Assembly: GCA_914767885.1 (NCBI GenBank)
Contig: CAJZBQ010000041.1
Coordinates: forward strand, 1 to 64,000
Source: Blepharisma stoltei
Taxonomy: Eukaryota; Ciliophora; Heterotrichea; Heterotrichida; Blepharismidae
Direction: 5' to 3'
DNA: 64,000 bases
In this document: piece after piece, positions 44,850-56,223 of the stretch
Position numbering within the stretch: the stretch's first letter is position 1
Layout: every line of letters starts with the position of its first letter
Notes under the pieces: generated by a model
What the model was told of the DNA's origin: nothing
What the model saw: the letters and a program-made list of their open reading frames with translations, nothing else
Databases searched by the model: none
Program-made: the position numbers and the translations under genes

Positions 44850-45791
44850 TTAAAGAAAATAGTCAGGTGTCTTAATATTAAAATTTGGCTCAGCTCTTCT
44901 GGGTGCTGGGTCAAACTGGATAAAGCAGTGGTTTCCGAACTCATCTAACTCCATGAACCCAGCCAAGTTTCCACACCTGTAACAATAATTGGGCGCAGAA
45001 AAGACTGTTACCATGTTTCTTTCATGACACCAATTATAGCCTTCCATTACCAATTGGTGAGCTCTTGCTATTAATTTCAAGTTATTTGTATGATTAAACC
45101 TGTCAGACACGTCCTGCCCAAACGTATAGCCTGCTCCTCTAGGTGAAATCCCCCATCCTGACCGCTCATCAGGATCAGACCACAATAAATCGCACATTGC
45201 GCCTTCTTGAGGGACTTCTTGGACTCTGTCCAGCTGCTTTATATGGTCCAATGTATCAATTGAAGGAGACAACCCTCCATGCAGGCAGAAAATCTGGTTT
45301 TCCACAATAGCTGCCAATGGAAGATAATCAAATAAATCTGTGAAGTATTTCCAGACAGTCGCTGACCCATATTTCCTTAAACACTCGTCATAAAACCCAT
45401 AAACCTGTGTGATTTGGCGAGACTCATGGTTCCCGCGGGTTATTGTAATACGGTCTCTATAGCGAATTTTTAAGCAAACGAGCAATGTGACGCTTTCTAC
45501 TGAGTAATAGCCTCTGTCTACATAATCTCCCATAAATAAATAATTTGTGTCAGGAGGGTAGCCGCCAATTCTGAAAAGCTCCATCAAATCGTGGAACTGC
45601 CCATGAATGTCCCCACAAACTGTGACAGGACATCGGACATGCTGGACATTGCTTTCTGTTGACAAAATTTCTTGGGCTTTTTCGCAGATTTGTTTGATTT
45701 CTGCCTCTGTGAGGGGGTTGAAGTCAATCAGCTGAGAAATCTGTCTTTCTAGGGTTTGAATGTCAGAAAATGATAAAAGATTGGCTGACAT
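44850..45791 (-). CDS. PPP2C: PP2A catalytic subunit
   Basis: 313 residues, the usual size (309 in human). PPP signature motifs GDIHGQ, GDYVDRG, GNHESR, HGG and the C-terminal tail ending TPDYFL, which is the PP2A-specific TPDYFL where the last Leu is methylated and Tyr/Thr are phosphorylated. Some loop changes exist ([12 protein letters not shown] is intact). PP4 and PP6 have different tails. No introns or IES. Divergent from the propeller gene at 45881 with 89 bp between starts. Confidence 0.96.
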   Translation of the reverse strand: MSANLLSFSDIQTLERQISQLIDFNPLTEAEIKQICEKAQEILSTESNVQHVRCPVTVCGDIHGQFHDLMELFRIGGYPPDTNYLFMGDYVDRGYYSVESVTLLVCLKIRYRDRITITRGNHESRQITQVYGFYDECLRKYGSATVWKYFTDLFDYLPLAAIVENQIFCLHGGLSPSIDTLDHIKQLDRVQEVPQEGAMCDLLWSDPDERSGWGISPRGAGYTFGQDVSDRFNHTNNLKLIARAHQLVMEGYNWCHERNMVTVFSAPNYCYRCGNLAGFMELDEFGNHCFIQFDPAPRRAEPNFNIKTPDYFL

Positions 45792-45880
45792 GAGTATAGA
45801 ATTTTATAATTTAAATAAGAAAAATAATTTTTGATGGGAAAATTATATAATTCCAGAGGATTTATATAGTAAACATTAAT

Positions 45881-48009
45881 ATGAAACCAAATAAAGTTGC
45901 TTTGCTTGATAAAAAGGAATCTAAGAAAACAAACAGGAAACTAGAGAATTTTGAAGAGAACAAAGATCTTGATAGTAAAGAAATTATGTTTATCCATGAA
46001 GGCAGGATATTGAGAATTAACCTAGAAACTCTTTCAAAATCAGAATCTCCACTTTATATTCAAGAAAGAATTAGTCCTTTTATCTCAATGTGCAGACTAC
46101 CAAATAGCGAAGTTTTTTGCTATGGAAATGGGTCTGGATTTACATTTACTTTTAACTCACAGGGATCTTTTAGACAATTATGATATGGCAGACCTTATTA
46201 TGATTCTGGCTGCGTCTATTATAATGGTAATGTGTATGCGTTTGGAGGATCATCAGGGTATAGAGTAGTCAATAGAGCATACAAATTTAGCTTATCCAAA
46301 AATCAGTGAAGCAGGCTTGCAAATATGCCAGCTGAGTTTATGCTTTGCTCATGTGCAGTTCTGCAACACTTACTTAGCTACTTAGATATTTAAAATGTCT
46401 TCCCTCTTCAGCAGGATGATTTAGGCATGGATAAGCCCATCCTTTTAACTCCTAATTGGTGATGTCAGCAGCCATCCTTCTAGCAGGTATTTCAGAAACG
46501 CACCTGTCAGGCCAGATGGTCAGCACTGGTCACGTTGTCTAGCCTGAACTTGACTCCTGCGCGTGTTCCGCCTAAAGGTCACCCTCATCAGGTGTATCAA
46601 GCAGAAAAACTATATGTCTTACACTATGCGGTAGTCCATATTGATGTTGCGGATAAAGGCTTACGTGGAAAACTGAACCCCATAATAATAGCGAAGGAAT
46701 TCCGCACTGAGCCCATTTTATTATTATGCAGTTCTGCAACACAAAATTATAATTTCATGCAGCGATGGCTCACGTGTTTATGACCCTGAAATAGATTCTT
46801 ATACAGAATTATCACCGAGTTCGCAAATCAATGGTCTAGTCGTGTATGTTATTAGAAATAGAGGATATATTTTTGGTTCAGGAGGGAAGATATATGAAAG
46901 TGGAGTTAAGATTAAGATTATACGGCCATAAGCAGGACTCCCACTAAATGGACTATCTTAGCTCCAAGAAAGTTGGCCTTCGCTGGGTGCATATACACGG
47001 AGTGCAAATGGTGTAAGGCCTAATCCAAATTTCACCCTCTTGAAGTTTCTGAAGAACACCTAAGCTAAAGATAAGCTCCCTAGGTTAGAGCGACCTTCTG
47101 TAGGGTATCCCGATAGTCCCGATAGACGAAGACTATGAGAGGCAAAATCTGTTAGCCCACCTTGCAGGAACTACGGAAAGTCTTCGGGGGAGAAACAAAG
47201 CTTCTCTCTTTAGTAACTAACTAACTAAAATTTAATTTATGGCCATAAGACCTTCAAGTCTGCCTTTCCCACAATTCTCTCTCTTTAGTAAGGCCTCCCC
47301 AAAACCTGAAGACCTCCTTCAAAAAGAGATAAAAGCCCTGTTTTCAGCAACACCAGGATGGGTCTGACCTGTCATAGAAAGGTGTCACCTCGGACTCCTA
47401 TTTCCGTCAACTTCACCATTTATTTCTCTAACTCCCCCCCCCCCTCCGTGAGCGAACAAAACCATTAGAAAAATCGCCATTTTTTGACCAAAAACCCACC
47501 CTCCGTGAGTGAACAAAAATTTTTTTAATAGAAAAAATTTTTAATGGAAAAAAAATTTTGATATATAAGTGATAATTAGTATAATGAAATCTAGAGCTAA
47601 TTCTGTTTAATTTTAAACAAATTGCGTTTTAAAACATAAATTTTTGCAAATTAAATTAATATTTGCTTCCCAATTTTTGCAAATTAGGATTTTTTAAAAT
47701 TTCGAAAAAAAAATATTTTTTTTTAAAAAATTTATATATAAAATTTTTTTTAAAAAAACAAATTAAACCCCCCTCCGTGAGCGAACAAAATTTTTTTTTT
47801 GTTCGCTCACGGAGGGGGGGGGAGTAAGTGAAGTTAGGAATCCTTACAACTGAGAGCTCTCGGGAAATGTGACTCCATTGAAAAACACGCCATTTGGTTA
47901 CTTTGGACACTATAAAGATGCCTTTTATTTTTTATTGAGGGATTTTTGCCTTTATAAATTTGATATACAAAATAGGCATTTCAGTAAAGTCGCGAGTTTT
48001 TCAGAATAA
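45881..48009 (+). CDS. Propeller/kelch-like protein with three insertions
   Basis: 346 residues after removing three insertions (373 bp at 46354-46726, 319 bp at 46921-47239, 396 bp at 47431-47826); 1041 nt, 347 codons. Related to the array genes at 16831: a basic start, then kelch-like strands (GNVYAFGGSSGYRVVNRAYKF, HKIIISCSDGSRVYDPE, GYIFGSGGKIYES, FGYFGHYKDAFYFLLRDFCLYKFD). Several TGA read as Trp. The first insertion has no TA at its borders, so somatic repair of this gene is uncertain. Unknown partner. Confidence 0.75.
46370..46742 (+). mobile_element. SINE-like element, family B, in propeller exon
   Basis: A perfect 16 bp duplication TGCAGTTCTGCAACAC (46354-46369, 46727-46742). The body shares TTCCGCCTAA.GGTCACC and TCAGGTGT with the element at 6102 and ends GAGCCCATTTTATTATTA. 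Removal to one TSD restores CAVLQHKIIIS in frame. The TSD and its edges contain no TA. Confidence 0.9.
46921..47239. mobile_element. GC-rich retroposon-like insertion
   Basis: 319 bp. The flanks share GGCCATAAG plus an ATTAT-like lead (left ATTATACGGCCATAAG, right ATTTATGGCCATAAG). The 3' end has a short tandem tail TAACTAACTAACTAAAATTT. A cut at the TTA in each flank restores the frame (VKIKIMAIRPSS); keeping the left copy instead would end the protein at TAA. Confidence 0.72.
47431..47826. mobile_element. IES, MITE family 1 (in propeller gene)
   Basis: 396 bp, TAA at both borders, nearly identical to 29300-29694 including C-run ends and the terminal hairpin. Removal joins SPFISL to SEVRNPYNWE. 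Confidence 0.93.
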
Positions 48010-48059
48010 TCTATTTTTGATTTAATAATAAATATCTCCTACCTTAATTTACTCAAAAT

Positions 48060-48885
48060 TTAATTTTTAATTGAAGTTAACTCTGGGAATCTTTTGAAAA
48101 AGTCAAGAATCCTCCTGTGTGTTTCAAAATTAAACTCCTCATCAGTAAATTTCGTAAATCCCTGGTTATCAATTATATACATTAAAATGGTGGCACGCGC
48201 CAATCTGCCTTCTGGCACAACGGGTCCATACCTTATCGCTACGGCGAACTGGGACTGACTCCGAGCTGAGAATCAAGTGCAGGATCAAGAGATGTGTATC
48301 CGGGTAGGTTTTGGCTGCTTTCCTGTGGTTGGAAATGGAATTCCTAACAACGTCCTTTGATTCGATGACCCATGGGCATTACAGAGAAACCGGTTTCAAC
48401 CCAGGCCACAGACGAGCAGGTTTTTCTTGAAGCATTCGAAGGAAGTCACTTCGAATCCCAAGAGACTCCAAGGGCTTGATCCTTGGAGTAAAGCTACTCC
48501 AATCTCTCTCCGAGGGTGGCAGAATCCATAAGCCGTCCACTCAAGACTGAATCTACAAGGAGGAGACAGAAGGTACCTGAAGTGGCATCCATTTTCGAGG
48601 GACAGACCCTCTGGGATGGACGGGAGGTCTTTGGCGACTGTTTCACAATATGGCTAGCATCTTGCTTTAAATTCCCTAATTATCAATTTGGAGATTTCCA
48701 ACTACATTTCCTCTAACCTCAATCAATCCAGTTGTCCCTCTCGGAATATTGGTAATTTTTACTCTATTTTTCTCGTCACTTATATAAACTCCAGATTCAT
48801 GCGAATTCTCAACCCTTCCTACTATTGAGACAAGCCTGCCAACTTTTAAATCTGAGCTTTGAACAGTCGTAAAAATGTCCGCCAT
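48060..48885 (-). CDS. RPA3-like small OB-fold subunit
   Basis: 103 residues after removing a 514 bp insertion (48160-48673); 312 nt, 104 codons. Single OB fold with LKVGRLVSIVGRVEN, GVYISDEKNRVKITNI, GLIEVRGNVVG and a C-terminal helix (FETHRRILDFFKRFPEL), the layout of RPA14/RPA3. RPA3 is the trimer core of the single-strand DNA-binding complex. Without excision the protein stops after IDN and loses the helix needed for trimerisation. TEN1 is the main alternative but is already present at 25993. Starts are 18 bp from the next gene's stop. Confidence 0.75.
48175..48673 (-). mobile_element. SINE-like element, family A, in RPA3-like gene
   Basis: About 499 bp in the opposite orientation to the copy at 7064. 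Target-site duplication CCCTGGTTATCAATT (48160-48174) and CCCTAATTATCAATT (48674-48688), 13 of 15 matching, with a TA inside. The 3' end on the minus strand is GCGTGCCACCATTTTAATG. No ORF. Confidence 0.92.
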
Positions 48886-48903
48886 AATTATATTTAAAAT
48901 TAT

Positions 48904-51900
48904 TTACATTTCTTTATCCTCATTATTTAATACCACAATTTTGTTTCTGCTTCTCTTGCGTCTGATTATCCATATGACTAAGGCAGCTGCGAAAATTACG
49001 ACATTTCCAGCACATAAAAATACAAAAGCTAGTAAATGCTGGTCAGTGCATACATTGAAAAGCGCCATACCTACTGTAAAAACACACATCAGGTATCCAG
49101 TAGAATTCCACATGTTGAGTTTCCTTATAATACAAGGATTCATATATAATGAAAAAATCAGAATTATCGAAATGAAGGTAAAAGACGCCCACAGCTGATA
49201 GCTGATAAAAGTCCCATAAGGGACAAATGTGGCCGTCGCAGCAATTAATAGCTTACATTGGCTTAACACTACAAGAAAAGTAGCATCCATTTTGAAATCT
49301 AAGCCATAGTCTTGGAATTGAAGCAGTGGGAATAAAAAAGTGGCGATTGGATAGTAAACTGAAACTCCTAAAATTGCGAAAAAGATGTACCACCAGTGCT
49401 CAGGGGAAAAGCATTGCATATCTACTCCATAGACTTTCCAAGGGTTCTGGGTCATATTGCACGCAAAAGTGTTTAAAAAGTTTTTTACTATCATAATGTA
49501 ACAAGATCCACCTAAAATTTGGACTGACTTGCTGAGCCAGAATTGCCAAGTAAATAATTTAGCTGGATCTCCATTAGACATTTTTCCTAGTCTGCCTTGC
49601 TTGGCGTATTTCATAGCTTTTTTCGCTAAAAATAGATATGCAAAAGTTAATCCGAAGCAGACCCAAAAGATTTCTCTGAAATAAGGGCTTTCAGCATATC
49701 CTGTTTCTGAAGCAGTATTCCCTTCTTTATTAATAATCTCCCATTGGACTTCTTCTCTAAACGCAATTGCAGACAGTGTATAAAATTCTACGACTTTGTT
49801 TATCAAAAAAATAATATTCGTCGCATTTTTTCTGACTGTAAAATTATCTACTTTTGAACGCAATTTTTCATCTGCTTCCTTTATTCCTTCATCAAGCAGT
49901 CTTACAATTTCTTTGCTGATTTCAGGCCAATCTGGACTTTTTCTTCTTTCTTTAATGATTTCATCATCAGTTATATCTTGAACCATAGGTCTTATCTCTT
50001 CTCTTCCTGAAAGATATCGATCTATTTTTATGAATAGTTTCACAAATAGCTTAGAAAAAAATTCAATTATGACGACGATCACATATGCGCAGCCGTCACA
50101 GCATTTTTCTATTTTATATTTTTTTCTTTTTTTTTGCTCCTGAAGATATAATTCATTAAGCTCACTTTGCATGAATATTTTTTGGTTTTCGTTAGAAGTT
50201 GTGGGTGGAGGGTCTATACTTGCTTTGGCTGTGGAAACAGTAAATGCTTCACGATGGGCTGTTAGTTCTTCTCCAATATCTGTTAAATCTTTTTTATTGA
50301 CTTCATGCAAAACGTCACCTGATTTTTTTAACCCTTCTCATATTTCTGGATTTCGAAGCACTTTTGGGATGTTATTCATAAGGTTTGGGTATAAATACTC
50401 AGTTATTAATTTAATAATGCCTTCGTTTGGCTCAAATCTTTCGTATCGGATCTTAGCAAGGTCTAACAGCAATTCTTCATTAAAAACAGTCTCTGTCATT
50501 TTTTTCAGGACTTTTTTACCATTTTCGATTTTATATGAAATTTTCAGAAATGTCAAGTCTAAAAGAGAATCTGGGAAATATTCGGACGAAGAAAGACCAC
50601 CAAGCTCTGTAAAGATTTTAAACGATTTATGATTAATTCATGGGGCTTCGTTCGGGTAGTCAACAGCAGCAAAAACATTAAACACAAGACTTAGCCAGTA
50701 ATCTCTCAATTCTTTGTCACTTTGTATAGCAAAGCATTCTCGGCTGTTCGCAAGCTGATCATATCTTCTTCTTGATAAATTTTTCTTTTTGATAAATTCC
50801 AGTCTTGGATAATTTTCTTTAATAATTTTTATTGCTTTGAAATATCTCTCATTTAGCTCAAGGAGCCCTTTTTCGCTTTCATCAGCCTGCTCTTTAACAG
50901 TATCTATCGGAACTTCATCTAAATTCTCCAAATCAAAAGCAACGAGTGAGTCATCTTTTTTCTTGGCTGCAGCTTCTTTTAAAATCTCATTTTCTTCTTC
51001 AAAATTCGAGAAGCAGCCAAGCATTTTCCAGCAAGAAATTTTTTCTTTTTTTTTCATTTTTTCTAATAATTCTGCGTCTTCCATCTCTTTGAGTTTGCCC
51101 ATCATTTCTGATTTCACAATAAATTTGTCGACTCTTAAATCAGGGTCGTCTTCTCTTATAGGGCCTTCCTATAGATGGCGCACAATGCGCCATCACCGAG
51201 CCATGTCGGGAGAGGGTTCCACATGAGGAATGGTTTCTACGTGTGGAACCCTCTTTTTGACCTGTGAGAAAACTACTTTCCACGAGTCAAAAAGAGGGTT
51301 CCACACGTAGAAACCATTCCTCATGTGGAACCCTCTCCCGACATGGCCCGGTGATGGCGCATTGCGCGCCATCTATAGGAAGGCCCTATACGCTTAGTCA
51401 AAAGAAAATGGCTCCATCTACTAAGTCTTTAAGAAGTTCTCCTAAGCCTGTAGATTTGCAGCGCTCATAAATTAGCCTTAAAATGTTTTCATTACCCCTA
51501 ACAGCTATTTTTCTGAGGCCAATTCTTAGTTTTTCTACACAATATTTGGCTCTTTTTTCTTCCTCCATTCTTTTGAGGACCATGTTAAAAATAACGCTGG
51601 CAGCTGAAACTCCTATAATACATATAAATCCTGTAATGGCCAATGCTGTGTTGATGGTGGTTGATAGTCCTGAATCACTCGTATATAATGCTAGAGCACA
51701 AGGAAGAATACAAGCTAGTGGGATTATCACAAAGAGCCAGCACAATGAGGTAAGAATTGATATGCCAATTCTTCCATAAGAGTTAAGGACTTTTTTAATC
51801 TGAATAAAAGCTGTAAACATAATAGAAAGCTGTGTCTTCGCATGGCGACTATTTCATAGCAACTATTTTTTTCGGCCTATTTTTTTTGGCCTATTTTTTT

Positions 51901-54312
51901 TGACCTATTTTTTAAACTATTTTTTTTGGCCCTATTTGGAAATGATTCCATATTGACTATTTCGAGGTGATTTTCAATCAATTTTTCTATATTATTTTTA
52001 ATAGAAAATATATTATAAAATATAGTATTACAAACAGGCCAAAAAATATTCGTTATTAAATAGGGCATTGTGTGAATGAACCATAGAAAGCACAGAAATG
52101 CCCACACAGAGTGTACTGAATATATTTTTTTGGACTTTATTGCTTGATAAAACCATTCCAACAATCATTAAAGGCAGGATAAATAAGCAGATAAAATGGT
52201 TTATTATTTGGTATTTTCTTTTCTTTTTGATGTAAAAAGCATTTAATGAGGATTCCTCTGATATTCCAGAAATCAGCTCTGTGAGAGAATCCAAAGACTT
52301 TTCATGGAGAGTCGTTCGTAAACTAATAGATGTCGCTAAGTAAGTGAATGGTAATAAAATAATGATACCTAAAATCACTCCAAGGGTCCAATCCAATGAA
52401 GATCCATTACAGAATACATACACAAGCCCAGCTACACATAAGGAAAATGATACAAACTCTATTAACAAGGCAAAATTATACATTGAGAGCTTCATAATCA
52501 AAGCTTTTCTTTGTGCAGGCGCTAGCCTGCAAAACTTTACAAGCCCTAAACCCAAATACAAAATTGTAGAAATCAATGCAATTCCAAGCAAAAGGAAAAC
52601 AATAGGCAGTCCATAAGTGTTTGAGATATCCCCAGTCATCATATAAGGTAATATAAATCCAATTGGAAACACCAAAAATACACACCCAAAAGCAATAATC
52701 ATCTGATAAACCGTCGAGTTTTGCAGTTTTATTAAAGACATTATTACCCAATACAATGCCGAAATAGGAGGAGTAATCACAGCCCATTCCAAAACAATTG
52801 ATATTTTTGAATATGTAATATACATATATAAAGGAACACTTACAAGCAGAGGAACAAAAGACGATAAAATCGCACAGAAGCAAAATTTATCATCTTTTTG
52901 GATTTTTGACCCTGAAAATGGCACTCCAACAAGAGTGAACAGTGGGTTCAGTATAAAAATCATTCCACTTAAATAATAGCTTTCATTGGATTCTGAGTCT
53001 TTTGTGCCAGTAAAAAGGATAGATAAAGCATAGCATTCGCATCCCATCATTGTCATAAAAATCACTATAGATGGTATATTAAAGCACATTTTCCTTTTTT
53101 TTGAGACTAAAACTGTGGATCTGCAACATTTATTTAGAATTTCGATATAAAAATTTGTCTCGTTTTTTGGGATTAAAAAATATTTCACATGAATAAACAC
53201 CCAGGGAAGACCAATTATGAGGAGTATTGGAGCTAGCAGGTAGCTGAAAATTGAGACTATGAATGATTGATTAATAGTCCCAGTAAGCATAAATTTATAT
53301 AAAGGAATTCCTATACAAACCAAGGGGATTAAAATGCAGTATAACGATACCAGAATATTCGCAAAAGATAAAGAGTAGCGCGCAGCTGCATGCCGAAACC
53401 ATTTTAATAGTAAAAAAAAGCCCAGTGCAACAGAGAATACTGACAGTAAAAATGCGGTATTGAAATCCAAATTTCCTCAATAATAAATCATAGGCACACA
53501 AATTGGTGGAATAATAGCTGAAATAATGATTAAAATCAGCCATTTTCTTGTGATTCTTGCTTTTATAATTCTAAATAAACGTTACATAAACCCAGCTAAT
53601 GCATATACAAAAAAAGTAGGTATAAGCACTCCTACAATAAAAGACTTATAAGCATCCACCTTGACTTCACTATTATGTGATGCTAAAACCATCAAAGCTC
53701 CCATCGAATATAGAGGCTGCCTTTGAGTAGCGCTCTAAGCGCCCGAGACTTCCCGACGAAGTCTGGGCGGTGGTTTGACCAGCTGATGTTGGTCAAACCA
53801 GCAGATGTTGGTCAAACCAGCAGATGTTGGTCAAACCAGCATCCAATTTGACAAACCTTCTGTATGAGAAGAATTTGTCATTTTGGATGTTGGTTTGACC
53901 AACATCAGCTGGTCAAACCACCGCCCAGACTTCGTCGGGAAGTCTCGGGCGCTTAGAGCGCTACTCAAAGGCAGCCTCTATATCCTACCCCCATAAATAC
54001 AAATAGCATAATAAAATCTGTATATCCTCATTCTCCAAGCCACCTGCATAGCACATATTTCTTTACAGGAGGAGCCCCAGGACTATGCATTTTTTCGATT
54101 TTTTCCTTTTTGGTTCTAAAAAAAATATCATCATCGTCTTCATGATTTTCACTTAAAAGTCCACCAGAATCAATTGAAACGTTTTCTTGGATTTCGTTTT
54201 TAGGCTGGCTGACTATTTTTGAAAACAGCAAGGAGCTTTCAGCTTCTTCAGCCTCTTCAGCATCTTTTTGTATTGGGATGATTTCAGAGAGTTCATTAAT
54301 TGTCATTGACAT
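48904..54312 (-). CDS. Very large polytopic membrane protein
   Basis: 1542 residues after removing one 15-nt intron (53571-53585) and three IESs (51159-51390, 51825-52085, 53711-53982): 4629 nt, exactly 1543 codons. An acidic N-terminus (~95 residues) leads into a block of roughly 15 or more TM helices, a ~350-residue charged cytosolic region with Lys/Glu helices (KEMEDAELLEKMKKKEKISC...), a second TM block of about 8-10 helices and a basic Asn/Glu tail. Several TGA read as Trp. No known transporter or channel motif. Two membrane halves around a soluble core suggest a large ciliate-specific surface or organelle protein. Start 39 bp from the divergent NAA15 start. Confidence 0.8.
51159..51390. 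repeat. Palindromic IES in the large membrane gene (1)
   Basis: 232 bp, TATA at both ends. Arms of ~100 bp (GGGCCTTCCTATAGATGGCG, GAGAGGGTTCCACATGAGG, ACGTGTGGAACCCTCTTTTTG) are near-perfect complements. Inner palindromes (GATGGCGCACAATGCGCCATC) give cruciform sub-stems. Removal joins FWLSV to REDDPDLR. Confidence 0.93.
51825..52085. mobile_element. Unique IES in the large membrane gene (2)
   Basis: 261 bp AT-rich, bounded by TA within the shared word AGCTTTCTA/TGCTTTCTA (minus strand). It contains a T-rich tandem array (TTTTTTGGCCTA units, 51868-51935). Removal joins GISVLS to IMFTAFIQ. Confidence 0.82.
53571..53585 (-). other. 15-nt intron in the large membrane gene
   Basis: GTAACGTTTATTTAG on the minus strand, GT...AG with an in-frame TAG just inside. 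Removal joins YALAGF to IIIKARI. Confidence 0.9.
53711..53982. repeat. Palindromic IES in the large membrane gene (3)
   Basis: 272 bp, TATA ends. Arms include GAGGCTGCCTTTGAGTAGCG and CCGAGACTTCCCGACGAAG. The left arm holds about three direct 19 bp units (AGCAGATGTTGGTCAAACC), only one of which is matched in the right arm. Removal joins GVGY to SMGALMVL. Confidence 0.93.
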
Positions 54313-54351
54313 GATTATTTATATCAAGATTTTTCTTTAATTTCTTATAAT

Positions 54352-56172
54352 ATGGAGTCATTTGGAGCTGTGGCTGAGTCTTTCGCACAAAAGGAAGGAG
54401 GGCACATCCGCCAAGCACTGCAATTGATAGACAGAAAGCAGTACCCAAAAGCTCTAAAACATGTAGAAAAAGCTTTAGAGGCTTACCCAGAATCTGGAGA
54501 AGCCTTATCACTAAAAGGAAACATTCTAAGCTCCCTCGGCCGCAAAGATGAAGCAATGGACTTCGCTAAGCGAGGACTTATGAAAAACTTGAAAAGTGCC
54601 TTATGCTGGTTTTCCTTATCTTTGATTCAAAATAATGATAGAAACTATGCAGAAGCTTATAAATCTATACAAAAGGCTAACGCAATTACTCCAAATAACC
54701 CAGCAATTATAAGGAATCTCAGCTTGCTTCAGCTTCAAAATAGAGATTTCAAAGGTTTTCGGGACACTAGGCTGTCTATTTTGACTGGAAATCCTGCAGT
54801 TGTCTTAAATTGGTCAAGTTATGCAGTTTCTGAATATTTAAGCGGGGATAATGAAAAAGCTTGTAAGGTCCTTGATTCTCTTATAAAAGCACATGAGAAA
54901 AATCTAAGTAATGCAGAACTGTCAGAAATTTATCTTTATAAGGCCAAAATTTTGGAAGAAATGAGAGATTTTGCTGCACTGGAAAAGTGGCTAAATGAGA
55001 ATAAGGCGAAGATTTTAGATCAAGTTGCTTGAAAAGAGATGATGGCTAGGTGTTTGCTAGAGCTAGGAGTAAAGGAATCTGCAGAAATGGTAGTAAGGCA
55101 GCTATTAGCTTTAAACCCAGAAAACTTAATTTACCATGATTTATTGCAAAAGTGTAGAAATCCTGAAGAAATTTTGAGCGTCTATGCAGAGCTTCAAGAA
55201 AGTTTCCCAAGAAGTACTGCGATGTTCAGGATTGAGCTCGACTTATCAGACTCTACTCACTTTGCATCAGCTTTTGACAGATATTTGACTAAGCGGATAC
55301 GCAAAGGGATTCCTTCACTCTTTTTCGACATAAAACCACTCTTAAAATCCCCAGAAAAATCAGAAATTATCATCAACATCATAAAGGCTCACATAGAAAC
55401 TCTCTCATCATCCGAATCTTTTGCTATAATAGACTACAACACTTGAACCCACTCAAGTGGCCCCAAAGAGCAGCCACAATGCCTCATGTGAATTTTTTTG
55501 CTTTTCAGCAAAATCCATGATTTCTTTAAAAACCATGAAGAAGCTTTATCAGTTATAAATCAAGCCATAGAGCACACCCCTACAGTCCCAGACCTATATT
55601 TAGCAAAAGGAAGGATTTTGAAGCACTTGGGAAGACTCCAAGAAGCCATCTGCGAAGTAGAAGAAGCCAGAAATTTAGACTTTTCTGACCGATACCTCAA
55701 CAATAAAAGCGCAAAATACTTATACAGGAATAACCAGACTGCACAAGCAGAAGAACTTCTAGGACTGTTTTCGAGAGAAAGAGGAGAACTGAATATTCAT
55801 GATATGCAGAGCACTTGGGTAGAAAACGAAATGGGAGAAGCCTATTTGAGGCTTGGAGAAGTAGCGAAGGCTAAAGCTGAGTTTGAGTGGGTTGATAAGC
55901 AGTACTCTGATATGTTTGAGGACCAGTGCGATTTTCATTTTTACGTCATCAGAAAAATGAATTTTAATGCTTATACAGATTTTTTGAAATTCACAGACAG
56001 CCTTTATAAACAAAAGCCTCTGCTCAGGGCTTGTAAAGGGATTATTAGGTGCCATTTAGCTAATCAAGAAGTTGTTTCGCTAAAAGATGCCCAAAAAATG
56101 GTGAAATTCTTGCTAAACCATCATCCAGAGGATGCAGAGGTTCACGATTTCGCTCAGCAACTTCAAATCTAA
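54352..56172 (+). CDS. NAA15: NAA15, NatA auxiliary subunit
   Basis: 606 residues, three TGA (Trp), stop TAA, no IES. TPR-like superhelix (YPKALKHVEKALEAYPESGEALSLKGNIL start) with the NAA15-specific C-terminal half: AIEHTPTVPDLYLAKGRILKHLG, DRYLNNKSAKYLYRNN, ENEMGEAYLRLG, DQCDFHFYVIRKMNFNAYTDFL. NAA15 anchors NAA10 to the ribosome for co-translational N-terminal acetylation. Shorter than human NAA15 (866) at the C-terminus, closer to protist forms. Confidence 0.93.
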
Positions 56173-56223
56173 ATTAAATATATACGCTTTTAATTTTTTT
56201 CCAAAACTGTAAATAAAATAAAT

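Noticed and set aside
48904-54312. Reading the large membrane locus as four separate genes
   Set aside because: All breaks are TGA codons, one 15-nt intron or TA-flanked IESs; after removing them one frame of exactly 1543 codons remains, so a single gene is simpler.
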